Positions 31,431-42,055 of a DNA stretch of 64,000 nt are shown here, in pieces. Source of the stretch: Alnus glutinosa (Eukaryota; Streptophyta; Magnoliopsida; Fagales; Betulaceae); assembly GCF_958979055.1 (NCBI RefSeq), contig NC_084893.1, positions 28,680,487 through 28,744,486 on the forward strand, in the 5' to 3' direction. Position 1 is the stretch's first letter. Each line of letters opens with the position of its first letter. Both the position numbers and the translations under genes were made by a program. The notes under the pieces are model-generated. The model was not told where the DNA came from. It saw nothing but the letters and a program-made list of their open reading frames with translations, and did no database searches.

Positions 31431-32934
31431 TTATCTTTTCCCAAACAATAGGTACCATCTGTGCTACGAATGAAAGTATAGAGGATAAAAAATAAATTTT
31501 CCAAACCTCATAGACCAATAAATTGTTTAACCCTTTTTTATTTTTATTTTTTTTTTTTAACTTTTTATTTTTATCAAATGAACTCAATTCATTCTTATAT
31601 AATTAGCGCACCATTTTTCTTTAAATTGCTGACAATTATTGTTTTCATTATCCCTACCACTATCAATACCACACAGTTGTCCCTAACATCGGTAATTATC
31701 AACAACACTATAATTCTGACTTTATATGGTCATATGAGAGAGTAAAATTCTGACTTTATTATCATCATTATAACTTCTACATTATTTTGGATTCTTAATT
31801 TTTAATATACTTATCTAATTTATGAAAACTTAAATGGATGAGATTGAAATTACCATGAATTTGAAATTTCCAGTAATCTAAAAATAATAATTAAATTATT
31901 CATTGAGACAAAACATAATAATTAAATTGTGCCTATGAAAAAGAAAAACCAACCAGAAAATCATGGTGGATATATAAGCTTATGAACTTGGATATTCAAC
32001 TTTCCTGGCATTTATGATAAAGAAAATATAACTACGATCGTTCATTGATCCACTTGATTAATGACAAAGTCAACTGTTTCTTTTCTTTTTTCTTTTTAAA
32101 AAAATAATAATAATAATAAAAATTAATTGTTGATTAAGTTACGATATTTCATAAAGTGGATTCATAATTAAGTTTCTAAGCAAACAAACATCAATGAAAT
32201 ATATCTGGCTCTTACCCCAAATTAAAATTCTAATGCTTAATTTCATCAACTATTCCTGCGACCAAAGCAGAAGAAATATTATCTTCAATCACCAAGAACA
32301 AGTAAACAGAAAATGCCTCATTATCAATGATAAATTAACTAATTTGCATTATGGCCTTATGTTAAGTTTGAAATACATCCACTTCCCAAATCCATTTTTA
32401 TCAATTTCCGAATATCTTATAAACCCTAACCCTAATTTCCTACATGCTTAAGAGCCTCCCGTGACATCCCACTTCAATTTGTCGTCTAAAAACAGAGAGA
32501 GAGAGAGAGGAAAAAAAAAAGAAAAAAGAGAAAGATGTACAGGCACAAATGCACCTTGTTGCCTAAACTTATATAATTCCCTGTGATTTGCATTTCAAAA
32601 TTTTTGAAGTATCCAAATACCATCATATATATAATATTGTTATACAAATTGGACTAATTATATTATCGTTCTCATATTAGCACCAATATTGTTCTTTGAA
32701 TTGCCGACAATTGTTCTTGTCATTATCCCTACAATTCTATCAAACATGGGTAGGCCAGGATTCTGACTCTCTGTACGTATGGTGAACAATCTATATATAT
32801 GAGCAGAATAATTGTAGCATTTACACTAATTAACGTACAACTACATTTTTGTTTTTGTTTTTTATATATAGATTTTTTTTTTTTTTTTGATAAGATGTAT
32901 AGATTATTAACATACAACTACAACCATGCATCCA
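31431..32934. repeat. Remaining intergenic part of the second duplication copy
   Basis: About 31740-32400 matches about 9840-10540 (for example AAAATTGTGCCTATGAAA and GACAAAGTCAACTGTTTC). 31430-31540 is another decayed end of the MULE-like family. 32400-32930 shows no gene. Confidence 0.6.
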
Positions 32935-33826
32935 AGTTTTTTTTGAAGGAAAGATAATCTTTCATTAAAACCAATCATCAGTACAACATCAAACACCATA
33001 AAGGTGAACATGAACAAACACCCTAAAGGTGTACATAAATCTTAAAATATTACTGACAGTTGCTACTAAAATAACCCAACCAACAGAATGATGCCTCTGC
33101 GTTGACATACACCTTTACTTGATCAGGGAGTCGGTCACACATTCTGGGCGACTACCAAAGACTAAGTTAAAATGCGCACAAAGCAAATTGTCCAAGGACA
33201 CACAAACAAACACAGGAAAAGCTCAACTAGGAAGCTGTCCGCTGGAAAGCCGTCGTCTGTGACGGCGCATGCAGCACACGCGTCGCCACCAGAAACAAAC
33301 CCATCAACCCTCAAACGCCAAAAACCTCCGATCACCACCAGAAACACCAACCACGGCGAAAAACCCGGGTTTTGGCCATCACACGCAGATCCTTGCCGAA
33401 ATCTACACAGGCGCGTGAAAACCATGCGCCGACCACCAAGAGACCGCACAACCGTGGGGAGCGGCTGGAGCACCAGAGATTGACGGCAAGCAAGGCTGAG
33501 TGGCGCGTGTCCAACAGAAGATGACAGAAGCACGTAGATCTGGCCTCCAAAGATCAGACAGTGAACAAAACTCGACCACGGTCTCTATCATCAACACGCC
33601 AAGGACGGCAGATTCGCGCCAGCACCTTCACCAGAGAACTCTCCTGCCTATACAAAACTAAACATAAAACTAATCTCCCACCGGATCAACACCGGGGAGA
33701 ACTAAAACATCCACAACCCAAACGGTTGGGAGACTCAAAAGTTCAAACAAAAAACCAACAAGCCAAAAAATCCACTCAATCCCTGAACCTAAGCATCTCT
33801 TTGTCTCACTTCTCGTCTCGATCCTT
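32935..33826 (-). mobile_element. Poly(A)-tailed retroposon abutting the broken P450 copy
   Basis: Minus-strand unit related to 22082-22975, ending in a short A-run at about 32937-32944 after TTTAATGAAAGATTATCTTT. Shared motifs include GTTGACATACACC and the CACGCG core near 33270. Its right edge is joined directly to P450 exon 2 sequence at about 33826, so the 3' two thirds of that exon are gone. No coding function seen. Confidence 0.55.
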
Positions 33827-35325
33827 GTACGTGGGTAGAGGAACAGGAGGGTGTAATCTCAGGGTCTCCCTTAACAACAAGCTTCAAATATTTCATCTCA
33901 TCAATGCCTGTTTCATCAACTCTCCCTTTTCTTTTAAACACTTCTCTCACCTCGGCTTGTGCCTTCTTCATCACTCTTGGATTCTTTATCATTTTCGACA
34001 TTGCCTAGTTCAGGGTTGTGGCTGATGTCTCACTCACAGCTGCAAAAATGTCCTGAAAAGTGAAATGGATTAATGAGGTTTGAGTCACGCTATAAAAATC
34101 ACAATTAGATTTAAAATTTAACGGTGATTCATCCATCTAATGATAATTTTCATTGTCACGTTAGGGAGTGTACACTTTATAATGTATTTACGTAACATTT
34201 CTGCTCCTCACAAAGGAGGTTTTACACAGAAGAAGGAACCATCTCCATTAATGACTCCATGTAGCTAGGATATGGGAACTCCAAAATATCGACTTTGGAA
34301 AATGTTAGCCAAATCCTTCTTATTATAGTCAAGTTCACTCAAGGAAGCAAAAATAACGTGTGAAATTATGTGGAAGTACAAAATTAGCATGATATCAGCA
34401 GAAGGTGAATGACATTACCATGATTATAGCCTTGATGTTGTCATTAGTTAAGGAAAACTGATTGTCGCCATGCTCCTAAAATTTTAAGAGAACATCCACC
34501 AAATCTTTTGCTGTTACAGCCTCCCTTGCTCTGCTTGTTGTTGCCTTTGCTTCTTTATCTTCATTGATGATGTTCTCCATTATCCTGTCAGCTTTTTGAT
34601 GCATGCTCTCAAGTTTAGGCCTCACCCCACTGATAACATGAAACAGTCTAACAGAAGGAAAGACATCTGCAATGTTGAAACCTCTAGCCAATTCAATAGA
34701 TTCCTTCACAGTTGATATGAATTTGTCTTGCTCTTGGCATTTCTTTTCGAAGGCCGCCCTGGAAGTAATGCCAAATATTGTTGAGAACACTTTGTGGGTA
34801 AGATTGATTGGAGATCCAGCTTTTGAAGCAATCCATCTGATGAGACCTAACAGCTCTTCTTCTCTAATGGGTCGGAAAGATTTAACACATTTTGGACTTA
34901 AGAGCTCTAGTATACAGATTTTTCGTAGCTGTCTCTAGTAATGGCCATATGGTGCAAAGGCAATGCTTGTAGAATCATAAGACAGGATGGTTGAAGCTAG
35001 GATGCTAGGCCTTGATGCAAAGATGGAATCATGGGTTTTCATCACCTCTTTGGCAAGCTCTGGGGATGAAACGACAATGGAGGAAACTTCTCCCAGTCGA
35101 ATGTGCCTTAATGGTCCATGTTTCTTGGCCAAGTCGATCTCTTAATGCACGATGGGGAAGAGAGCCAATAAAGTGGTGCATGCTTCCAATGATAGGTAGC
35201 TTTGATGGCCCTAGGGGTAGATTTGAAGTTGAGCGGTTAGTTTTCAAGACCATCATGAACATGAACATCATGAAGAGCAAGAAGGTGATCAATAGGATTG
35301 GGAAGGATAACAATTGGAACTCCAT
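33826..35325 (-). pseudogene. CYP71D-type P450 pseudogene (no. 3)
   Basis: Closest to P450 no. 2 in sequence and layout: exon 1 is 35325-34419, intron 34418-34053, exon 2 is 34052 to about 33826. Lesions are several. A 4-bp insertion near 35134-35138 shifts the frame after the HRALRD motif. The Trp of the HYWRQLRK motif is a TAG stop (34935-34937). CAG is TAG in KFQEHGD near the end of exon 1. Trp is TAG early in exon 2, and one extra base lies in the K-helix region. Exon 2 then breaks off, so PERF and the heme-cysteine loop are missing. A Ty3/gypsy element sits 121 bp upstream of the start. It cannot encode a working enzyme. Confidence 0.93.
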
Positions 35326-35446
35326 GATATAATGTGAATATTGGAGGGCTACTGATTATGGGTGAAATTGCATCTCATCCATATTTTTATATATGCATTC
35401 TGTGAAGCCTTAGAGTTAGAGAGCTAGCATATTTTGTGAAATATAT

Positions 35447-36078
35447 TGATGAAGGACAACCAGAAGGGGCACCTCGAAAGGTTCACAATGTTGTCTCGGA
35501 TAATATCCGAGACAAGGGAGTTGTCTCGGACAATCTCTGAGAAGGGGTGTCTGGATCGGCACCTATCCGAGATGTGTCGGGAGTCGACTCGATAAAATGC
35601 TGAGATCCCACCCCGACAAAGAACCGAAACCCAGCTCGGTCCCCTTCAGCAAATAACCGAGACCCATCTCGGTAAATCGGAGCAGAACGCTCTGACGGGA
35701 GGAGTAGCCGAGCGGATCTTCTGGAAGAAACAGCCGAGCGGGTTTCTAGAGATTTTCGGGCTGAAATCATGGAAAATTTGTTGACTTCCATATTTTAATC
35801 TTTTGATAATATCTTGTCAATACTTTTCCCTAAATCATGGGATTACCATGTCCATCCAATCTCTTTTCATTAATGAGGATTTGTTGGTATCTTTTTACCA
35901 TTATTTTATTCTTTATCAGCCACTAGGGTTCAACTATAAATAGGAAGACGATATAAGAAGCTAAAATGATCATCAATTGTCATTTTTAAATCAAGATTTT
36001 TCTTCTTCAACTTATGAGTTGAATGTTAGTGTTAGAGAACACAAATTCTCTTCACTCCTATCCGCCTGCGCTACGTCA
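35447..36078 (+). repeat. 5' LTR of the Ty3/gypsy element
   Basis: Contains a near-palindrome at about 35490-35515 (TTGTCTCGGAT, AAT, ATCCGAGACAA) and further CTCGG/CCGAG repeats. A TATA-like CTATAAATAGGAAG lies near 35934, as in the 3' LTR near 41023. Confidence 0.95.
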
Positions 36079-36096
36079 ATTTGTATTAGAGCCTTG
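36079..36096 (+). promoter_or_regulatory. Primer-binding site (initiator tRNA-Met)
   Basis: Directly after the LTR the sequence reads ATTTGTATTAGAGCC, a slightly decayed form of the TTGGTATCAGAGCC site complementary to the tRNA 3' end. Confidence 0.8.
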
Positions 36097-36109
36097 ACTA
36101 CCTTGGTCT

Positions 36110-37250
36110 GATGGCAAGAGACGGAAACGACAGCAACCACTCTGGCGGTAAAGAACGTGGAGTGTAGGCCCTTTGGGCAGCCATAGACGCCCGAGATCAG
36201 CAATTTCTTCATATGGAACGCACACTTGAAGCGTTATAGCAAGCAACTGCCGGACTCAGAGTTGACAGCAACAGGAACCATGAACCCCCTGGAATCGTGT
36301 CAACGAAGAGGCTCGTGACCATTCCAGAGGAGAACGTGGCCCTGGACCTCGACGAAGGCATCAACCCTTCGAAGAGTCATCTAGTGCGGAAGAAGACCAT
36401 TTTTTAGAGGAAGATGGCGGTAGAAGAAGACCGGAAAATGCCCACCATTTCCAGGTAAAAATTGACCTTCCTACTTTTAATGGTTATCTCCAAGTCGAGA
36501 ATTTCTTTGACTACATGCAGAGACCGGAAGCACAACAGGTGAAATTGGTGGCGAACAAGTTGCGTGGAGGAGCCTCAGCCTGGTGGGAACAAACGCAGAG
36601 CAACCAGAGAAGGCAAGGTAAACAACTGATTCAGACGTGGTTGAAAATGAAGAAGTTAATGAAGGCTCGGTTCTTACCCCCAGATTATGAGCAAATGTTG
36701 TACCAGCAGTACCAGAATTGCCGACAAGGAACTCGATCAATTTCAGAATATACCGAGGAGTTCTATCGCCTGGACTCTCAAAATAATCTATCTGAGACAG
36801 AGGGTCAGCAAGTAGCTCTGTATGTTGGAGGGTTGCGAATGGCTATTCAAGACCAAGTGTCGTTGCATGCGGTGTGGACTTTGTCCGAGGCCGTGAACCT
36901 AGCCATGAAGATTGAGTTGCAGATGGTGAGCCAAACGAGCCGGTAACAAGCTTTTAAGCAGACCGGGAAGAAAGGAGAATAGACGGTTGTATCGAGCCCT
37001 CAACAAAGTTCACAACCCCGACGATTCCAGGGTGAAAGCAGTAACACCCAAGCAGCCAAAGGGGTGTCTTTTCCACCTAGGAAAAAGGCTGTCAGCAATA
37101 GTAGTAACAATCCGTACGCCAAGCCTATTCTCGGTAAATGTTTCAGGAGTGGCCAACCTGGTCACCGATCCAATGAGGGCCCAAACCAACGCCCGATAAA
37201 TATGGTGGACTCGGTGAAAGGAGTCTTATCGAAAGATACTGTAGGAACCG
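36110..37250 (+). pseudogene. gag region of the Ty3/gypsy element
   Basis: Encodes a retrotransposon capsid-type segment in 36515-36946 (KLRGGASAWWEQTQ, LPPDYEQMLYQQYQNCRQGT, SISEYTEEFYRL). The nucleocapsid zinc knuckle near 37135-37175 reads CFRSGQPGHRSNEGP, so two of its Cys ligands are replaced. The frame starts with ATG at 36110 but is cut by stops (for example at 36165 and 36943). Not functional as read. Confidence 0.85.
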
Positions 37251-37960
37251 AGGAGGATGAACTCGGTGATTATGAAGGAGGAGAATTCACTGAAGGTGAG
37301 GAAGGGGAGTTCATCGACTATATCGTTCAAAGGGTGTTGTTAACCCCTAAAAAAGAAGAGCCGACGCAGCGGCACAACATTTTCAAAACCCGATGTACTA
37401 TCAATCAGAAGGTGTGCAATCTAATTATTGATAGTGGAAGTTGTGAGAATATTGTCTATTGAAAATTAGTCACCACGTTGCAGCTTAAAACCGAGAAGCA
37501 CCCGAGCCCCTACAAGATCAATTGGAGAGTCACGGACACTTGCTGAGTGCCTTTCTCAATCGGGCAGTCCTATCGAGACAAGATCATATGTGATGTTGTA
37601 GAAATGGATGCTTGTCATGTATTGTAGGGACGACTGTAGCAGTACGATGTAGATGCCACGTATAAGGGTCAGGACAATGTCTACCTCTTTTGGTGGCACG
37701 GGAAGAAGATTATATTAGTACCAACTGGGACTAATAACACACCTCAAGGTAGTACCACGGCAAGCAAGCCGTCTTTCCTTACCCTCAATGAAATAGAGTT
37801 TATGTAGGAAGTGAAAACTGTCGAGACGATATTAACTATGGTAGTTAAGGGTGTTGAGTCGGAGTCAAAGGCAGATATTCCTAAATTGATACAGCCGATG
37901 TTGGATGAGTTTGGGGATCTCGTGCCAGCTGAATTACCGACCGAGTTACCTCCCATGAGG
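37251..37960 (+). pseudogene. Aspartic protease region of the Ty3/gypsy element
   Basis: The protease active-site motif reads IIDSGSCENIVY (about 37423-37460), followed by a stop. Downstream text with further stops leads towards the reverse transcriptase. Confidence 0.75.
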
Positions 37961-38660
37961 GACATTTAGCACTAGATTGACTTAGTGCTGGGAGCAAGTC
38001 TTCCTAACCTTCCCCACTATCGGATGAGTCCCGAGGAGCATAAGATCCTCCGAGAGCAAGTAGAGGATCTGATCCGAAAGGGTTTGATCAAGGAGAGCCT
38101 GAGTCCTTGTGCCGTGCCGGCGTTACTAATTCCAAAGAAGGATGGAAGCTAGAGGATGTGTGTAGACAGCCGAGCCATCAACAAAATCACGGTGAAGTAT
38201 CGATTCCCCATTCCGAGGCTAAATGATATGCTCGATATGTTAACAGGAGCAAAGGTCTTTTCAAAACTTGACCTACGCAACGGCTATCACCAAATTCGGA
38301 TCTGACCCGAAGACGAATGGAAGGCAGCCTTCAAGACGAAGGAGGGTTTGTATGAATGGCTGGTGATGCCATTTGGGCTCTCGAATGCACCAAGCACATT
38401 CATGCGGGTAATGAATCAAGTGCTAAAGCCTTTCATTAGTAAATTTGTTGTAGTTTACTTCGGTGATATTTTGATATATAGCCAAAATACCGAGGAACAT
38501 CTGAAGTAAGTACGAGAAGTTTTAAGTGTGTTAAGGAACAACAAGCTATAACTCAATCTGAATAAGTGCACTTTACTTACGGACAAGTTGCTTTTCCTCA
38601 TATTTATTACAGGTGCCGAGGGCATACAAGTAGATGAGGAGAAGGTCCAAGCCATTCAAG
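37961..38660 (+). pseudogene. Reverse transcriptase region of the Ty3/gypsy element
   Basis: Blocks in order: [87 protein letters not shown] and [11 protein letters not shown]. The catalytic FDD is FGD near 38460, losing an essential Asp, and several in-frame stops occur (for example after KKDGS and after QIRI). Confidence 0.9.
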
Positions 38661-39240
38661 AATGGCCGACGTCCACTACAGTCGGACAAGTTTGAAGCTT
38701 TCACGGCCTGGCCACTTTCTATCGAAGGTTCATTCGGAATTTCAACAGCTTGGTAGCCCTAATTACCGAGTGCTTGAAGAAAGGGCAATTTTGATGGGGA
38801 GAAGAGCAGGAAGCCAGTTTTGCCGAGATCAAGGAGTGACTGTCAATAGAGCCAATCCTAGCCTTACCCGACTTCGAGAAATTATTTGAAGTTGATTGTG
38901 ATGCCTCCATTGTAGGGATCAGGGCAGTGTTGTCACAGGAAGGTCGGCTAGTCGAATTCTTCAACAAAAAATTGAGTAAAGCTCGACAAAAGTTGATGAC
39001 ATACAAGCTTGAATTTTATGCAGTGATCCGATCCTTGAAGCATTAGGAGCACTACCTAATCCATCGGGAATTTGTTCTATAAAGTGACCACCAAGCTTTG
39101 AAGTTCGTCAACACGCAGAACACTTTGAATTGGATGCACGCCCGGTGGATTGCTTTCATGCAGAAGTTCACTTTTGTACTGAAGCACAAGTCGGGAAAAC
39201 AGAACAAGGTGGCTAATGCCTTGAGTCGACGACTGGCTTT
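38661..39240 (+). pseudogene. RNase H region of the Ty3/gypsy element
   Basis: Contains [43 protein letters not shown] and, near the end, the connection motif FVLKHKSGKQNKVANALSRR. Stops interrupt it near 39045 and 39080. Confidence 0.85.
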
Positions 39241-40762
39241 GCTCGCGACATTACAGTTCGAGATAACAAGCCTAGAGCACTTACGGGCTCTATATGCCGA
39301 AGCTGAGGATTTCAAAGAAGATTGGGAAAAGTGCATGTCGATGCAGTCAAATGTGGACTTCCACATTCAAGAGGGATATCTATTCCAAGGAAACCAACTT
39401 TGTGTTTCCCGAACCTCTTTGCGTGAACAGATCTTGCGTGAGTTACATGGAGGAGGTCTCAATGGTCATGTGGGTCGGGATAAAACCATTTCATTGGTCT
39501 CAGATAGGTATTATTGGCCACAGCTTAAGCGAGATGTCGGCAAATTTGTGCAAAGGTGCCCTGTGTGTCAGACCGAAAAGGGAGGAACGTAGAATACCGG
39601 GCTACACACTCATTTGCCAATTCCCGAGACCATTTGGGAAGATCTAAGCATGGATTTCGTGCTCGGACTTCCGAGGACCCAACAAGGCATGGACTCTATC
39701 TTTGTAGTCGTTGATCGATTTTCCAAAATGGCACACTTCATCCCTTGCAGAAAAACATCAGACACGACACACGTAGCCCATCTCTTCTTTCAAGAAGTAG
39801 TTCGGTCGCATAGGGTGTCAAAATCCATCATGTCGGACCGGGATGTCAAATTCCTTAGCCACTTCTGGAGGACATTGTGGCGGTGGTTCGACACCTCCCT
39901 TAACTATAGCAGCATCTGCCACCGACAGACAAACGGACAGATCGAGATGACCAACCAAACTCTCGGCAATATGCTTAGGTGTGTTTCCCGAGACAAGCCA
40001 ATGCAGTGGGACATCAACCTTCCTCAGGCAGAGTTCGCTTTCAACAGCATGAGTAATCGGTCCACCGGCAAGTCACCCTTTGAGATTGTCTACACCAAAC
40101 CTCCAAAGCATACTCTTGACTTGGTGTCACTTCCAAGACTTCTGGGGTTGAATGTCCCAACTGAGCATATGGCTAATTGAGTGCAGCAGATCCATGTGGA
40201 AGTACGTCAGAATTTGGAGCAGGCGAATGACAATTACAAAGATACCGCTGATTCAAAGCGGAGAGCAAAGATTTTCCGCGAAGGCGACTTGGTGATGGCG
40301 CATTTGCGTAAGAACCGCTTTCCGGTTGGAACCTATGGCAAATTGAAGAGTCGAAAGTATGGACCGTTTCTGATTAAAAGGAAGATAAATGATAATGTTT
40401 ATGTGGTTGAACTTCCCAAGGACATGGCCATTTCCAACACTTTCAATGTGGCTGGCCTCTTTGCCTACCATCGTGACAAGCCACTTTACGATGATTCCAA
40501 CTCGAGGACGAGTTTTCTTGAAGAATGGGAGACTGATGAAGGACCACCAGAAAAGGCGCCTCGGAAGGTTCACAATGTTGTCTCGGACAATATCCGAGAC
40601 AAGGAAGTTGTCTCGGACAATCTTCGAGAAGGGGTGTCTAGATCGGCACCTAGTCGAGATGTGTCGGGAGTCGACTCGGTAAAATGCCGAGATCCCACCC
40701 TGACGACGAACCAAAACCCAGCTCAGTCCCCTTCGGCAAATAACCGAGACCTAGCTCGGTAA
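39241..40762 (+). pseudogene. Integrase region of the Ty3/gypsy element, reading into the 3' LTR
   Basis: The HHCC zinc domain (LHGGGLNGHVGRDKT to CPVCQTEKGG) lies at about 39440-39585. The catalytic core ([41 protein letters not shown]) follows in 39614-40180 with its D, D and E present. A stop at 40178 and one shift separate it from a C-terminal module with GPFLIKRKINDNVYVVELP. The last frame continues some 225 bp into the 3' LTR, a trait I associate with some chromovirus lineages; I do not assign one. Confidence 0.85.
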
Positions 40763-41168
40763 ATCGGAGCAGAACTCTCCGACGGGAGGAGCAGCTAAGC
40801 GGATCTTCTGGAAGAAACAGCCGAGCGGATTTTCTAGAGATTTTCGAGCTAAAATCATGGAAGAATTGTTGACTTCCATATTTTTAATCTTTTGATAATT
40901 ATCTTGTCAATATTTTTTCCTAAATCATGGGATTACTATGTCCATCCAATCTCCTCTCATTAATGAGGATTTGATGGTATCTTTTTACCATTATTTTATT
41001 CCTTATCAGCCACTAGGGCTTCACTATAAATAGGAAGACGATGTAAGAAGCTAAAATGATCATCAATTGTCATTTTTAAATCAAGATTTTTCTTCTTCAA
41101 CTTATGAGTTGAAAGTTAGTGTTAGAGAACACAGCTTCTCTTCACTCCTATCCGCCTGCGTTACGTCA
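40534..41168 (+). repeat. 3' LTR of the Ty3/gypsy element
   Basis: Collinear with the 5' LTR with scattered substitutions and small indels, so the insertion is not very recent. It carries the same palindromic CTCGG/CCGAG block. Confidence 0.95.
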
Positions 41169-41660
41169 TATATTCTCTCCTTATTTTAATTAAGTTTTGT
41201 TGTTTACTAGGTTGGAAATATTCTCTCCTTAATTTAAGTTTTGTTTCCAACTAGGTTGGAATCTTGGTACTTTAAGAAAGAGCTTCTTAGAGTTGATGCC
41301 ATCCATCAAATACTTGTATATGTTGTTTTCAATAAAGGATTAGTTGGAAACTTCTAATTTTATTTATTTATTTATTTTAAATAAATGAAAAATAAAAAAA
41401 CTGAATTGAAGTTGTTTTCAATTAAGGATTTGTTGGTGTTAAGGTATAGTTGGAACCTGTTAAAATTAAAAAAACGTAAGTGTAAATTTATTTATTTATT
41501 TTTTCTCTCTCTCAAACTTTCACCCAATTAATTTCACTTACATTTTGAAACCACGACTCACCGCAAGTTCGTAACTGACCACGAACCATCCTTTTGTTTC
41601 GAGCTATGGCTTACTTGTAAAAACTTCAACACGAAGTTTTTCCATTGCGGATCATCATAG
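41169..41660. repeat. Continuation of the P450 no. 3 upstream flank
   Basis: Resumes the sequence of 16695-17190 right after the target duplication (TTCTCTCCTTATTTTAATTA onward). Homology runs to TTGCGGATCATCAT near 41660, the right end of the duplicated block. Confidence 0.85.
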
Positions 41661-42055
41661 GTATAATTCCTTATATTTTCCTTAAAACAATTAATGGTTC
41701 TTGCCCTAATAGTAGGGAAAACATTGGTGATCAATATTTTGTTGTGGACCATTTTAGTAAGATTTTTTCTACTACAAATCCTTATCTTGATGATGATCTG
41801 ACTGATTTTTGGATACTGTGATTATTGATGAGGATAATTTTTTTTTGTGTGCCCTCCTAATGATTCAGAAATTTTTCAAGCTATATCATCTCTACTGGGT
41901 CTTAACAAATCCCCTGGGCAAGATGGTGTTCTATAAGACCTACTGGCCAATAGTCAAAACCAATGTCATCACTTTTGGGCAATCTTTCTTCAGCTTCAGA
42001 TGGGGCTTTATATATGCTCAAGGATTTTAACCATACACATCTTGCCATTACCAAA
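41655..42055 (+). pseudogene. LINE (L1-type) reverse transcriptase fragment
   Basis: Broken frames read FKLYHLYWVLTNPLGKMV and FYKTYWPIVKTNVITF and then, after a shift, LKDFNHTHLALP. Plant LINE reverse transcriptases have the order LNPNKSPGPDG, FYKxxWxIV, INHTLIALIPK, so this is a short N-terminal piece of that domain with shifts and stops. It starts at the end of the duplicated P450 flank and ends at an AATAAATAAATA tract. Confidence 0.7.

Larger units (their letters stand above)
35447..41168 (+). mobile_element. Ty3/gypsy LTR retrotransposon, full length but degenerate
   Basis: Two LTRs of 632 and 635 bp (35447-36078 and 40534-41168), each starting TGATGAAGGAC and ending ACGTCA, are flanked by the 5-bp duplication TATAT (35442-35446 and 41169-41173). 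A primer-binding site for initiator tRNA-Met follows the 5' LTR and a purine-rich AAGAATGGGAGAC precedes the 3' LTR. Between them lie gag, protease, reverse transcriptase, RNase H and integrase in Ty3/gypsy order, with many stops and shifts. The last frame runs into the 3' LTR. The unbroken target is visible at 16695-16699 in the paralogous P450 flank. Confidence 0.96.

Noticed and set aside
33162-33533. Minus-strand and plus-strand frames in the second retroposon
   Set aside because: Overlapping frames on both strands, not conserved in the related unit at 22082-22975.
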